Origin: Gammaproteobacteria bacterium
GTDB taxonomy: Bacteria; Pseudomonadota; Gammaproteobacteria; 21-64-14
DNA: 64,000 bases
Assembly (NCBI GenBank): GCA_027013145.1
Contig: JALUXX010000011.1
Coordinates: forward strand, 62,001-126,000
Direction: 5' to 3'
Below, in pieces: positions 52,003 through 61,474 of this stretch. Under the pieces are notes generated by a model. That model was not told the origin of the DNA. It was given only the letters and a program-made list of their open reading frames with translations, and made no database searches. Made by a program: the position numbers and the translations under genes. Within the stretch, counting starts at the first letter, position 1; every line of letters starts with the position of its first letter.

Positions 52003-52824
52003 ATGTCGAGCGTGATTCCCACCCCTGTTTCCACTGCGCCGGCCGGGGACGACGTCTTCACCGTGGCCGGGACGGTCTATCGCTCGCGCCTGCTCGTGGG
52101 CACCGGAAAGTACCGCGACCTCGAACAGACGCGGCGCGCGGTCGAGGCGAGCGGGGCCGAGATCGTCACCGTGGCCATCCGGCGCACGAATATCGGCCAG
52201 GACCCGGGCGAACCGAACCTGCTCGACGTCCTGCCTCCGGAACGCTACACGATTCTTCCCAACACCGCGGGCTGCTATACCGCCGCGGACGCGGTGCGCA
52301 CCTGCCGGCTGGCGCGCGAATTGCTCGACGGTCACGACCTGGTCAAGCTCGAGGTGCTCGGGGACGAGAAGACGCTGTTCCCGGATATCGACCAGACCTA
52401 CGTCGCGGCGCGCGAGCTGATCGCCGACGGTTTCAAGGTGATGGTCTATACCAACGACGACCCGATCGCGGCGCGGCGCTTCGAGGAGATGGGCTGCGTG
52501 GCGGTGATGCCGCTGGCCGCGCCCATCGGCTCGGGCCTGGGCATCCGCAACCCATTGAACATCCGCACTATCGTCGAGAACGCCGGCGTGCCGATCCTGG
52601 TCGACGCGGGGGTGGGCACGGCCTCCGACGCCGCGGTGGCGATGGAGCTGGGTTGCGACGGCGTGCTCATGAACACCGCGATCGCCGGGGCGCGCGACCC
52701 GGTGCTCATGGCGGGTGCGATGCGCAAGGCGGTGGAGGCCGGACGCGAGGCCTACCGCGCCGGGCGCATCCCGCGCAAGCGCTTCGCCAGCGCCTCCTCG
52801 CCCCTCGAGGGCACGTTCTTTTGA
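52003..52824 (+). CDS. thiG: Thiazole synthase ThiG
   Basis: 273 residues, TIM-barrel. Typical family stretches are [86 protein letters not shown] and [29 protein letters not shown]. It condenses DXP, dehydroglycine and ThiS-thiocarboxylate to the thiazole phosphate. The start is at 52003; the frame upstream is not family-like. Its stop overlaps the proposed trmB start (TTGA). Confidence 0.96.
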   Translation: MSSVIPTPVSTAPAGDDVFTVAGTVYRSRLLVGTGKYRDLEQTRRAVEASGAEIVTVAIRRTNIGQDPGEPNLLDVLPPERYTILPNTAGCYTAADAVRTCRLARELLDGHDLVKLEVLGDEKTLFPDIDQTYVAARELIADGFKVMVYTNDDPIAARRFEEMGCVAVMPLAAPIGSGLGIRNPLNIRTIVENAGVPILVDAGVGTASDAAVAMELGCDGVLMNTAIAGARDPVLMAGAMRKAVEAGREAYRAGRIPRKRFASASSPLEGTFF

Positions 52825-53588
52825 TCCCCCACCCGCGCCCGGGCGCGGGGACGGCGGGGCGGGAGGCCTCCGACGGAGACCCGGCCGGCGCGCAGCGGCG
52901 GCGCGTGCGCAGCTTCGTGCGCCGCGAGGGGCGCATCACCCGCGCCCAGCGCCGCGCGCTCGAGACCCTGTGGGGACGCTACGGGATCGACCCGCCCGCC
53001 TCCGGTAGCATCGATCTGGACGCCCGCTTCGGGCGGCGCGGCGCGCCGCGCGTGCTCGAGATCGGCTTCGGCAACGGCGAGGCGCTGCTGGCGCTGGCGC
53101 GCAGCCGCCCCGAGGTCGACTGCCTCGGCATCGAGGTCCACCGGCCCGGCGTCGGCCATCTGCTGCTGCAGCTCGAGCGCGAGGGAATCGCCAACGTCCG
53201 TGTGATGTGCGCGGACGCGCTCGAGGTGCTGGAACGCCACCTGCCCGATGCCGCGTTCGACCGCATCCTGCTGTTCTTCCCGGACCCGTGGGTGAAGAAG
53301 CGCCATCACAAACGGCGCATCGTGCAGTCGGCATTCGCGCGGCTCGTGCACCGGCGCCTGCGCCCCGGCGGGACCCTGGAGATGGCGACCGACTGGGAGG
53401 ACTACGCGCGGCAGATGCTCGCGGTGATGGAGGCGGAGGGTGGTTTCGCCAACCGCGCCGGTCCCGGGCGCTACGCGCCGCGGCCCGCGGAACGTCCGCC
53501 GACGCGATTCGAACGCCGCGGCGAGCGTCTCGGGCACCCGGTTTGGGACCTGGCGTTCGTGCGGGTGGGGGAGAAGGAGACGCCGTAG
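52821..53588 (+). CDS. trmB: tRNA (guanine-N7-)-methyltransferase TrmB
   Basis: Class I methyltransferase for m7G46 of tRNA. The core is complete: [25 protein letters not shown] loop [34 protein letters not shown], and the catalytic region [20 protein letters not shown], then [17 protein letters not shown] at 52821, overlapping the thiG stop, gives 255 residues with a Gly/Ala-rich leader; GTG at 52905 is an alternative that starts right at RSFVRREG. Confidence 0.93.
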   Translation: MIPHPRPGAGTAGREASDGDPAGAQRRRVRSFVRREGRITRAQRRALETLWGRYGIDPPASGSIDLDARFGRRGAPRVLEIGFGNGEALLALARSRPEVDCLGIEVHRPGVGHLLLQLEREGIANVRVMCADALEVLERHLPDAAFDRILLFFPDPWVKKRHHKRRIVQSAFARLVHRRLRPGGTLEMATDWEDYARQMLAVMEAEGGFANRAGPGRYAPRPAERPPTRFERRGERLGHPVWDLAFVRVGEKETP

Positions 53589-53619
53589 GGGCGCCGCGCG
53601 GGGCGGCATCGGTTGGGTC

Positions 53620-54310
53620 CGGCATCGCCGGCGGGCCAAGGCCCGCCCTACGGATGGCCCGTCGGCGCGTAAATCATGGGGTAGGGCCGGGCTTGCCCGG
53701 CCGACGTCGTTGCCTGGTCCGACGGTGCTTGGATCAAACGTCGTCGGCGGGGCAAGCCCCGCCCTACAGGCCGACGTCGTTGCCTGGCCCGACGTTGTTT
53801 GGATCGAACGTCGTCGGCGGGGCCGGTGGCGTCGAACGGTGCGATGCCGCGGGAAGAGGCCACGGGCCCCACGGAACGCACGGAAGAATTGTAACCGGTC
53901 CGTGGGTGCGGTGGATTCCGTGGCGCTTGTGTCTTTGTTCTCGGTAGGCCGCGGGCACCCCGATCCAGGGAACCGCGATCCCGGGCGTCGCCGGCGGGCC
54001 GAGGCCCGCCCTACCGGCGCCCGGGTCGGCGTGGGAGGCGGGGTAGGGCCGGGCTTGCCCGGCCGGGGCCGCTGCCTGGTTCGACGTTGTTTGGATCAAA
54101 CGTCGCCGGCGGGCCGAGGCCCGCCCTACCGGCGCCCGGGTCGGCGTGGGAGGCGGGGTAGGGCCGGGCTTGCCCGGCCGGGGCCGCTGCCTGGTTCGAC
54201 GTTGTTTGGATCAAACGTCGCCGGCGGGCCGAGGCCCGCCCTACCGGCGCCCGGGTCGGCGTGGGAGGCGGGGTAGGGCCGGGCTTGCCCGGCCGGGGCC
54301 GCCGACCGGA
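53620..54310. repeat. GTAGGGC-type palindromic repeats with 115-bp tandem units
   Basis: Hairpin units (CGGCGGGCCGAGGCCCGCC and GTAGGGCCGGGCTTGCCCGG) alternate through the region. From 53986 a 115-bp unit is repeated in tandem at 54101 and 54216; each unit also contains TTCGACGTTGTTTGGATCAA. Between the two blocks, 53845-53985 holds an unrelated segment with CCACGG...CCGTGG inverted pieces. It fills the gap between trmB and the SLC13 gene; no gene is supported in it. Confidence 0.88.
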
Positions 54311-54370
54311 ACGACGGGGTTCGAGGGTCGGGGTGCGTTTGAGCCGGGCGCGCCCGGCCGGGGAGGAGAG

Positions 54371-56206
54371 ATGGCCGAACCGATTACGCTGACCACGGAG
54401 ATGATGGTGGTCCTCGCCATCCTCGGGTTCACGATCTTCCTGTTCGTCTCCGAGCTGGTGCGGGTGGACGTGGCCGGGATCCTGGTGATGGTGATCCTGG
54501 GCCTGATCGGCCTGGTGCCGGGCGACCGGCTGTTCTCGGGATTCTCGAGCAACGCGGTGATCTCGATCATCGCCATCATGATCATCGGCGCGGGGCTCGA
54601 CCGCACCGGCGTGATGGGGCGGGTGGCGGCGTTCCTGCTGCGGGTGGGCGGAAGCACCGAGCGGCGCATCATTCCGCTGATCTCGGGCACGGTGGGGATC
54701 ATCTCGAGCTTCATGCAGAACGTGGGCGCGGCGGCGCTGTTCCTGCCGGTGGTCAGCCGCATCTCACTGCGCACGCGCATTCCGCTCTCGCGCCTGCTGA
54801 TGCCGATGGGCTTCTGCGCGATCCTCGGGGGTACGGTGACCATGGTCGGCTCGAGTCCGCTGATCCTGCTCAACGACCTCATCGCGACCGCCAACGAGGC
54901 CCTTCCGGGCGGTGCGGCGCCGATGAAGCCTTTCGGACTGTTCGCGGTGGCGCCGGTCGGGCTCGCCCTGGTGGGGGCCGGGATCCTCTACTTCGTGCTG
55001 CTGGGCCGGCGCGTGCTGCCGGCCATCGAGACCCCGGCGGCGGGGCCGGGCGAGACCGCGCGCTATTTCGAGGAGGTCTACGGGATCCGCGGCGAACTGT
55101 TCGAACTGGCGGTCCCGCGCGCGAGCGCCGCGGCGGGCGCCGCCGTCGGCGCGCTCGAAAACCGGCCTGGGGCGCCGTTCCTGGTGGCCGTCGCCGACTC
55201 GCAGGGGCTGCGCGTGGCCCCGCACCGCGGCGAGCGGATCGAGCCCGGCAGCCGCCTGTGCGTGATGGGCGATCGCGGCCAAGTGGAGGCGTTCGCCGCC
55301 GCGCTGGGGCTGGAACGGCGTCCCGAACCGGAGACCTTCGCCGACGCGCTCAACCCGACCGTGTCGGGGATCGCCGAGGTCGTCATTCCGCCCAACTCCG
55401 CGGTGATCGGCAAGACGCTGGCCGAGGTGCAGCCGCGGCGGCGCTACGGCGTGGGGGCGCTGGCGGTGTTTCGCGGCGACCGCGTCGTACGCGAGGAGCG
55501 GCGCGAGCTGGTACTGCGCGCGGGCGACACACTGGTGATGCACGGGACCTGGAAGGACCTCGCGCAACTGGCGCGCGAGCGGCGCAACTTCGTGGTCGCC
55601 ACCGACTTCCCGCGCGAGGAGACGCGCCCGCACAAGGTCCCGCACGCACTCGTGTTCTTCGCCGTGGCGATCGCCCTGGTGCTGTTCACGGACTTCCGCC
55701 TTTCGGTGGCCCTGCTCGTCGGCGCGCTGGGCATGATCCTGACGGGGGTGATCCGGATCGACGAGGCCTACCAGGCGGTGGACTGGAAGACGGTGTTCCT
55801 GCTCGCGAGCCTCATCCCCCTCGGCATGGCGGTGGAGACCAGCGGGACGGCGGCGTGGATCGCCCAACAGACGGTGCGGGTCGTCGGGGACTGGCCGACG
55901 TGGGCGCTGCAGGCGGCGGTGGCCGTGCTCGCGACCTTCTTCACGCTGGTGATGTCGAACATCGGCGCCACCGTACTGCTGGTGCCGATCGCAGTGGACA
56001 TCGCCGCCGACACCGGCGCCGACCCGGCGGTGTTCGCCCTCACGGTGGCGCTCGCCACCTCCAACTCCTTCCTGATCCCCACCCACCAGGTCAACGCCCT
56101 GATCATGGGCCCGGCCGGCTACCGCGTGCCCGACTTCCTGCGCGCCGGCGGCATCATGACGGTGCTCTTCCTGGTGGTGATGCTGGCGGTGCTGCGGTTC
56201 TACTGA
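54371..56206 (+). CDS. SLC13/DASS-type permease with TrkA-C domain
   Basis: 611 residues, start at 54371 after a GGGGAGGAGAG site. Two hydrophobic blocks (about residues 12-215 and 425-610) flank a soluble TrkA-C/RCK_C region with VSGIAEVVIPPNSAVIGKTLAEV and LVLRAGDTLVMHGTW. Transport motifs are MQNVGAAALFLPV, GTVTMVGSSPLILLND and VMSNIGATVLLVPIA, SNSFLIPTHQVNALI, as in divalent-anion:Na+ symporters and sulfate permeases of the SLC13 group. Sulfate or a dicarboxylate is the likely substrate; sequence alone does not decide. Confidence 0.85.
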   Translation: MAEPITLTTEMMVVLAILGFTIFLFVSELVRVDVAGILVMVILGLIGLVPGDRLFSGFSSNAVISIIAIMIIGAGLDRTGVMGRVAAFLLRVGGSTERRIIPLISGTVGIISSFMQNVGAAALFLPVVSRISLRTRIPLSRLLMPMGFCAILGGTVTMVGSSPLILLNDLIATANEALPGGAAPMKPFGLFAVAPVGLALVGAGILYFVLLGRRVLPAIETPAAGPGETARYFEEVYGIRGELFELAVPRASAAAGAAVGALENRPGAPFLVAVADSQGLRVAPHRGERIEPGSRLCVMGDRGQVEAFAAALGLERRPEPETFADALNPTVSGIAEVVIPPNSAVIGKTLAEVQPRRRYGVGALAVFRGDRVVREERRELVLRAGDTLVMHGTWKDLAQLARERRNFVVATDFPREETRPHKVPHALVFFAVAIALVLFTDFRLSVALLVGALGMILTGVIRIDEAYQAVDWKTVFLLASLIPLGMAVETSGTAAWIAQQTVRVVGDWPTWALQAAVAVLATFFTLVMSNIGATVLLVPIAVDIAADTGADPAVFALTVALATSNSFLIPTHQVNALIMGPAGYRVPDFLRAGGIMTVLFLVVMLAVLRFY

Positions 56207-56226
56207 AATGGCGCGCGGAAAGAAAA

Positions 56227-56253
56227 GGGCCGCGGAGGGGATCTCCGCGGCCC
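56227..56253 (-). terminator. Terminator of the PEP-CTERM gene
   Basis: A perfect 11-bp stem (GGGCCGCGGAG/CTCCGCGGCCC) with a 5-nt loop. On the minus strand it is followed by CTTTTCTTTC, so it ends transcription from the PEP-CTERM gene. It may also slow transcripts from the SLC13 gene. Confidence 0.7.
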
Positions 56254-56295
56254 CGGTTGCGGGCTGCGGGGTGCCGCAGCCGGTATTCCCGGGCC

Positions 56296-57132
56296 TCAGC
56301 GCCGCCGCAGACGCCGCGCCGCCGTCCACCCCAGCAACGCCACTCCGATCAGAACCAGCGTGGCCGGTTCCGGCACGCTCGGCGTTCCGCCACCCGTGAA
56401 GCCGCCGCCTCCGATGCCGAGGTTGCGCGCACCGAATGCGACCGGCTTGCCGTTGTCGGCCCCGAACCGGGCCAGGCTGTCGGTCACCTCGAAGACGGTG
56501 AACAGACTGGTGTCGATACCGTCGTAGAAGCTGTGGGTGATGTCGCGGTCGACGACCGGGTCGGTGAGCCCGATCGCGAGACCGGCGGCCGTCGGCGCGA
56601 AGACCCCGCTGACACTGATCGTGTTGTTCACCGCGGTCCCGAACGAGGGTACGAAGTCGTACCAGCTCTGGCCGAACCCCTCGTCGGTATTCACGTACAG
56701 CGAGCCTCCGCCGTTGAAGTAGGTGGCGAAGGCGGAGGCCGCGGAAGCGAGGTTCGCCGCAGCCGCGGGGGTACTGCCCGAGCCCACCATGACGGCATCG
56801 AAGCCGCCGCTCAGGGCACCGCCGATTCCGGCGGCGGTGGCCGAAAAGAAGGTGGGGCTGTATCCGGCGCTGGCGATGCCGGAAGGTGTACTGCTTCGAT
56901 TGACGCCGATGTAGGCGACGGACTTGCCGGCCCGCGCGGCGGCAGTCGAGGCCGTTCCGAACAGGGTGTAGTCAAGTCCCGCGGCCATGTAGGCGCTGTT
57001 GTTGTGCTCATCGGAATCGTGGCCGGTGATGAAGATGTTTCCCGCGTGGACCGGGAAGGCGAACCCGAGCGCGAGCATGGCGGCGATCACGCCGGCGCGA
57101 GCCGTTCGGGCGGTGCTCGATCGGAGTCTCAT
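56296..57132 (-). CDS. PEP-CTERM sorting-domain protein
   Basis: 278 residues from MRLRSSTARTARAG, with a signal peptide ending FAFPVHA-GNIF. The mature protein opens NIFITGHDSDEHNNSAYM and has a GATase-like Rossmann layout with DAVMVGSGSTP and THSFYDGID. The C-terminus is a textbook sorting signal: SVPEPATLVLIGVALLGWTAARRLRRR. It should be processed by an exosortase encoded elsewhere and released or anchored with exopolysaccharide. A sigma54-type promoter and two upstream repeats precede it. Confidence 0.9.
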   Translation of the reverse strand: MRLRSSTARTARAGVIAAMLALGFAFPVHAGNIFITGHDSDEHNNSAYMAAGLDYTLFGTASTAAARAGKSVAYIGVNRSSTPSGIASAGYSPTFFSATAAGIGGALSGGFDAVMVGSGSTPAAAANLASAASAFATYFNGGGSLYVNTDEGFGQSWYDFVPSFGTAVNNTISVSGVFAPTAAGLAIGLTDPVVDRDITHSFYDGIDTSLFTVFEVTDSLARFGADNGKPVAFGARNLGIGGGGFTGGGTPSVPEPATLVLIGVALLGWTAARRLRRR

Positions 57133-57284
57133 GGTCGGTTTCCTCCTGCGCATTCTCCGTTGGGTGCTCCGGAGGCCCGGAGCGGTTGAAATCGGCTGCG
57201 GCGGCGTGTACCCGCCCGGGCCGCCACGCCGGCCGACCGCTCATTGTCGTCCGCGGTCCTCGATCCGGCGCGTATCCAAAGAAC

Positions 57285-57300
57285 TGCCAGATTCGTGCCA
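57285..57300 (-). promoter_or_regulatory. Sigma54 promoter of the PEP-CTERM gene
   Basis: On the minus strand TGGCACGAATCTGGCA has a perfect -24 element (TGGCACG), four spacer bases and TGGCA for the -12 TTGCA, with GG and GC exactly 12 bp apart. Start expected near 57274, 142 bp before the ATG at 57132. Confidence 0.75.
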
Positions 57301-57359
57301 TCGTCAGCACTACAAATCAATTCAGGTGCTTGCGGAGGCGGATCGCGTAGGGCAAACGA

Positions 57360-57512
57360 TGACCGTAAAATATCCTGACGCCGGAACTGGGACCCAGTGG
57401 CCCGCGCGCGCCGCTGGCCCGGCAAGAACCGATAAACACAAATCGATTCATGTTGTTACAATACGTCCGCCGAACCCCCTCAGGAACTGGAAACCGTAAA
57501 ATCTCCTGACAC
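57360..57512 (-). promoter_or_regulatory. Two direct repeats upstream of the PEP-CTERM promoter
   Basis: On the plus strand CCGTAAAATATCCTGACGCC (from about 57362) and CCGTAAAATCTCCTGACACC (from about 57493) differ at two positions and are 131 bp apart. They lie about 86-107 and 217-238 bp upstream of the predicted sigma54 start, suited to an enhancer-binding protein. Confidence 0.55.
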
Positions 57513-57811
57513 CCAGCCCGGAAACCGCAATAAAACAATCAACTATGCCGTTGGGTCGGTGACAAACGCGTCTCATTCTCAGCGCCGTGATTCGGCCTTC
57601 GGGGGTTGCCACCGCGCGGGTGAACAGCCGCCGACAGCCCTCCGTGCCGCCCGGCGACGCGCCCCCTCGGCGTCCGCACTTGTGGCCCGGACGCCGCCTA
57701 GGGCAGAATCGCCGATTGCCTGCCCCCGCCGGGGAGCTGTCATCCGGCCCGCTGATGGTCCAGTGGCGGGCCGTGCGGGCTCGCGAACGTACCCGAATCC
57801 AGGAGTGAGAC

Positions 57812-58687
57812 ATGTCGGAACAGCACCCGATCATCGCCGTGACGGGGTCCTCCGGGGCCGGCACGAGCACGGTCAAGCGCGCCTTCGAACACATCTTCCG
57901 GCGCATGGGGATCAACCCGGTGATCGTGGAGGGCGACAGTTTCCACCGCTACGACCGCCAGGAGATGAAGAAGGCGATCGCGGAAGCGCACGCCGAGCAT
58001 CGCAACGTCAGCCATTTCGGGCCCGAGGGCAATCTCTTCGATCGCCTCGAGGCGCTGTTTCGCGAATATGGGGAGACCGGGGGCGGCCAGCGCCGCTTCT
58101 ACCTCCATAGCGAGGAGGAGGCGGCGCCGTACAATCAGGAGCCGGGCACCTTCACCCCGTGGGAGCCGATTCCGCCGGACACCGATCTGCTCTTCTACGA
58201 AGGGCTGCACGGCGGGATCGTGACCGACAAGGTCAACGCCGCACGTTACGTCGACACGCTCGTCGGCGTCGCCCCCATCGTGAACCTCGAGTGGATCCAG
58301 AAGATCCACCGCGACTGTAAGGAGCGCGGCTACAGCGCCGAGGCGGTCACCGATACGATCCTGCGACGCATGTACGACTACGTCCACTACATCACGCCGC
58401 AGTTCTCGCGCACTCACATCAACTTTCAGCGCGTACCGACCGTAGACACCTCCAATCCCTTCATCGCGCGGGAGATTCCCACGCCCGACGAGAGCTTCGT
58501 GGTGATCCGCTTCCGCGATCCGAAGAGCGCGGATTTCCCCTACCTGTTGCGGATGCTGCACGATTCCTTCATGTCGCGCCCCAACACGATCGTGGCCCCG
58601 GCCGGCAAGATGGGCTTCGCCATGGAGATCATCCTCACGCCGATCATCGAGCGGCTGATGGAGAACCGGCGCAAGGGCCGGCACTGA
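57812..58687 (+). CDS. prkB: Phosphoribulokinase
   Basis: 291 residues of the proteobacterial (PrkB) type. P-loop AVTGSSGAGTSTVKRAF, then EGDSFHRYDRQEMKKAI, and the catalytic and substrate region FYEGLHGGIVTDKVNAARYVDTLVGVAPIVNLEWIQKIHRD, with the C-terminal FIAREIPTPDESFVVIRF. It makes ribulose-1,5-bisphosphate for RuBisCO, so the organism has the Calvin cycle. RuBisCO genes are not in the window. The following gene starts 17 bp after its stop and is probably co-transcribed. Confidence 0.96.
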   Translation: MSEQHPIIAVTGSSGAGTSTVKRAFEHIFRRMGINPVIVEGDSFHRYDRQEMKKAIAEAHAEHRNVSHFGPEGNLFDRLEALFREYGETGGGQRRFYLHSEEEAAPYNQEPGTFTPWEPIPPDTDLLFYEGLHGGIVTDKVNAARYVDTLVGVAPIVNLEWIQKIHRDCKERGYSAEAVTDTILRRMYDYVHYITPQFSRTHINFQRVPTVDTSNPFIAREIPTPDESFVVIRFRDPKSADFPYLLRMLHDSFMSRPNTIVAPAGKMGFAMEIILTPIIERLMENRRKGRH

Positions 58688-58703
58688 CTACGCCGGGATA
58701 GCG

Positions 58704-59186
58704 ATGGGCCGGTTCCGGAGACTGATCGCGAGACTGTTCCGGATCGGCCGGGAACCCTCGCGTCTGCTGCTGATGCGGTTCATGGAGCGGTACATGAACC
58801 GCACGATCATCGTGCATTCCGGACTCCCCGCCGATTGGGTCGCGGAGTTGTTGAAGGAACCGGGCGGCGCGGGTCATTTCCGCTTCGACGTACGCCGCGC
58901 GCCGGGCCCCCGCCCGACGCCGGTGGAGTGGGTCGTGCACCGGCACGTGCTGGTGCTGGGGCTTCCGTTGCCCCTCATCCTCCAGGTGCGCGAGGACGGA
59001 ATCCGTGTGCGCCACCTGCGCCGTGGCGGACACATCCTGCACCCCAGCGAACTCGTGTGGCTGCTCGACGAGATCGGACCGCGGCACCACGCCCGGCTGT
59101 TCCCGACGGAAGACGGGCTCGCCGCCGAAACCGGCATGGCGGCGGCCGACAACCGGATCGAGTATCCTTACGGAACCGCCCCGTAG
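58704..59186 (+). CDS. Hypothetical protein, 160 residues
   Basis: Basic N-terminus (GRFRRLIARLFRIGREPSRLLLMRF) and a compact body with WVVHRHVLVLGLPLPLILQVREDGIRVRHLRRGG and LHPSELVWLLDEIGPRHHARLFP. No transmembrane helix or signal peptide is clear and I do not recognise the family. It follows phosphoribulokinase by 17 bp and precedes the FIST gene by 52 bp, on the same strand. Confidence 0.65.
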   Translation: MGRFRRLIARLFRIGREPSRLLLMRFMERYMNRTIIVHSGLPADWVAELLKEPGGAGHFRFDVRRAPGPRPTPVEWVVHRHVLVLGLPLPLILQVREDGIRVRHLRRGGHILHPSELVWLLDEIGPRHHARLFPTEDGLAAETGMAAADNRIEYPYGTAP

Positions 59187-59237
59187 GGTCATCATCCGCC
59201 GGCCTTCCGTTTCCGGCACTACCGGAGGTTCTCCCTA

Positions 59238-60359
59238 GTGAATACGTTCCGCGCCGCCCATGTGCGCGCCGGCGATTGGACCGAGGCCGCCGAGCGCTGT
59301 CTCGCCGAGTTGGAGCCGGTCCCGGATGGCGTCAACCTCGGCTTCGCCTACGTGACCGATCCGCTGGCGGCGGATCTCGGGGCATTGCTCGAGTTGTTGC
59401 GGACGCGGACCGGTGTCGCCCACTGGGTCGGCACCGTCGGCGTCGGCGTCTGCGCGACGGGCACCGAGTACTATGAGGAGCCGGCCCTGGCCGTGATGCT
59501 CGCCGCCCTGCCGGACGGTGAGTTCCGCGTCTTCCCCCCGCTGGGCGAGGAAGACACGACGCTCCCCGCGGACATCGGGACCTGGGCCGAGCGAGCGCAG
59601 GCACGCCTCGGGGTGGTCCACGGGGATCCGCGCAATCCGGCCCTTCCCGCCATCGTCACCGCACTGGCGGCGCGCCTGCCCGGCGGGTTTCTCGTCGGCG
59701 GCCTCACGTCCTCCAACGACGTCTACGCACAGCTCGCCGACAAGGTGGTGGAGGGGGGCTTGTCCGGTGTCCTGCTCTCGGCCCGCGTCCCCGCGGTGAC
59801 CGGTCTCACCCAGGGCTGCACGCTGATCGGGACGCGCCATGTGGTCACCGAATGCCGCCGCAACATCCTGGTGCAGCTCGACGGCCGACCGGCCCTGGAG
59901 GTCCTGCGCGAGGACATCGGCGAGGTGCTCGCACGCGACCTCAACCGGATCGGGGGCTATATCTTCGCGGCGCTGCCGGTTGCGGGATCGGACACCGGCG
60001 ACTATCTGGTCCGCAATCTGGTGGGTATCGATCCGGAACAGGGGCTGGTCGCGATCGGCGATCTGCTGGAGAACGGCCGCGCGCTGCAATTCTGCCGGCG
60101 TGACGGGACCAGCGCGCACGCCGATTTGGTGCGGATGCTGCGCGAGCTGAAGCGCCGCACGGAGAACACCCCGCCCCGGGGGGCGCTCTATTTCTCCTGC
60201 CTCGGGCGCGGACGTCACCTGTTCGGTTCCGAGTCGGCGGAACTCGAGATCATCCGCCGCGAACTCGGCGAATTTCCGCTGGTCGGATTCTTCGCCAACG
60301 GGGAGATCTCGCACGACCGCCTCTACGGCTACACCGGCGTCCTGACCCTGTTCAGTTGA
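59238..60359 (+). CDS. FIST domain protein
   Basis: 373 residues with an N-terminal FIST domain (VNLGFAYVTDPLAADLGALLELLRTRTGVAHWVGTVGVGVCATG and LPGGFLVGGLTSSNDVYAQ) and FIST_C domain (RNILVQLDGRPALEVLRED, LVGIDPEQGLVAIGDLLENGRALQFCRRDG, and FPLVGFFANGEISHDRLYGYTGVLTLF). FIST proteins are predicted small-ligand sensors in signalling. No kinase or cyclase is fused here. The G-V-C-A-T-G and SCLGRG loops with cysteines are as in the family. Confidence 0.88.
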   Translation: MNTFRAAHVRAGDWTEAAERCLAELEPVPDGVNLGFAYVTDPLAADLGALLELLRTRTGVAHWVGTVGVGVCATGTEYYEEPALAVMLAALPDGEFRVFPPLGEEDTTLPADIGTWAERAQARLGVVHGDPRNPALPAIVTALAARLPGGFLVGGLTSSNDVYAQLADKVVEGGLSGVLLSARVPAVTGLTQGCTLIGTRHVVTECRRNILVQLDGRPALEVLREDIGEVLARDLNRIGGYIFAALPVAGSDTGDYLVRNLVGIDPEQGLVAIGDLLENGRALQFCRRDGTSAHADLVRMLRELKRRTENTPPRGALYFSCLGRGRHLFGSESAELEIIRRELGEFPLVGFFANGEISHDRLYGYTGVLTLFS

Positions 60360-60389
60360 TCGCGGCGCAGACGCCGCCCGGAGTCTTCG

Positions 60390-61430
60390 ATGCGCTGTCA
60401 CACCCTCGGCGACACCGACCTGAAGGTGAGCGCCGTGTGCCTGGGTACCATGACCTTCGGCGAGCAGAATGACGAGCGCGAGGCCCACGAGCAACTCGAC
60501 TTCGCGCTCGAGCAAGGCGTGAACTTCATCGATACGGCGGAGATGTACCCCGTGCCCCCGCGGGCGCCGACGCAGGGACTGACCGAGACCTACATCGGGA
60601 CCTGGCTCGCGAAGCGGCGCTGCCGCGAGCGCGTCGTACTGGCGAGCAAGGTCGCGGGGCCCGGCGAGGAACTGGCCTATCTGCGCCCGGGCGGCCCGCG
60701 CCTCGACCGCGCCGGGGTCTTCGCCGCGCTCGATGCGAGCCTGCGCCGGCTGCAGACCGACTACCTGGACCTGTATCAGGTCCATTGGCCGGCGCGGCGC
60801 ACGAATTTCTTCGGGCGCCTGGGTTACGTCCATGAGCCCGGCGACGGGGAGACCCCGATCGAGGAGACCCTGGAGGCACTTGGCGAGGCGGTGCGCGCGG
60901 GCAAGGTCCGCCACGTCGGCGTCTCGAACGAGACGCCGTGGGGCGTGATGCGCTATCTGGAGATCGCCGCGCGCACCGGCCTGCCGCGCATCGTCAGCGT
61001 GCAGAACCCCTACAATCTGCTCAACCGCAGCTTCGAGATCGGGCTCGCCGAGATCGCCCATCGCGAGCGGGTCGGGCTGCTCGCCTACTCGCCGCTCGCC
61101 TTCGGGGTGCTGAGCGGAAAGTACCTCGACGGGGCCCGGCCCGCCGGGGCGCGCCTGACGCTGTTCGAGCGCTTCCAGCGCTACAACAATGCACAAGGCG
61201 AGGCGGCCACGCGCGCCTACGTACGGCTCGCGCGCGAGCACGGCCTGGATCCGGCGCAGATGGCGCTCGCCTACGTCAATACCCGCGGCTTTCTCACCGC
61301 CACCATCGTCGGCGCCACGAACCTCGAGCAGCTCGCCGCGGATATCGCGAGCATCGACGTCGAACTGCCCGCGCCGGTGGTCGCCGCCATCGAGGCGATC
61401 CACCAGGAACACCCGAACCCCTGCCCCTGA
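60390..61430 (+). CDS. tas: NADP(H)-dependent aldo/keto reductase, Tas-like
   Basis: 346 residues, (beta/alpha)8 barrel. Family landmarks: LGDTDLKVSAVCLGTMTFGEQNDEREAHEQLDFAL, active-site region GVNFIDTAEMYPVP with the catalytic Asp and Tyr, VLASKVAGPG with the Lys, YLDLYQVHWPAR with the His, and the cofactor site near TIVGATNLEQLAADI. The insertion and the Tas-type NTFG-like start match the Tas subfamily of E. coli. Reduces aldehydes or ketones; substrate unknown. Confidence 0.9.
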   Translation: MRCHTLGDTDLKVSAVCLGTMTFGEQNDEREAHEQLDFALEQGVNFIDTAEMYPVPPRAPTQGLTETYIGTWLAKRRCRERVVLASKVAGPGEELAYLRPGGPRLDRAGVFAALDASLRRLQTDYLDLYQVHWPARRTNFFGRLGYVHEPGDGETPIEETLEALGEAVRAGKVRHVGVSNETPWGVMRYLEIAARTGLPRIVSVQNPYNLLNRSFEIGLAEIAHRERVGLLAYSPLAFGVLSGKYLDGARPAGARLTLFERFQRYNNAQGEAATRAYVRLAREHGLDPAQMALAYVNTRGFLTATIVGATNLEQLAADIASIDVELPAPVVAAIEAIHQEHPNPCP

Positions 61431-61474
61431 CCGGCTCCGGCCGCAGGTTTTCGCGGGGCGGACACCAGCGGCCG

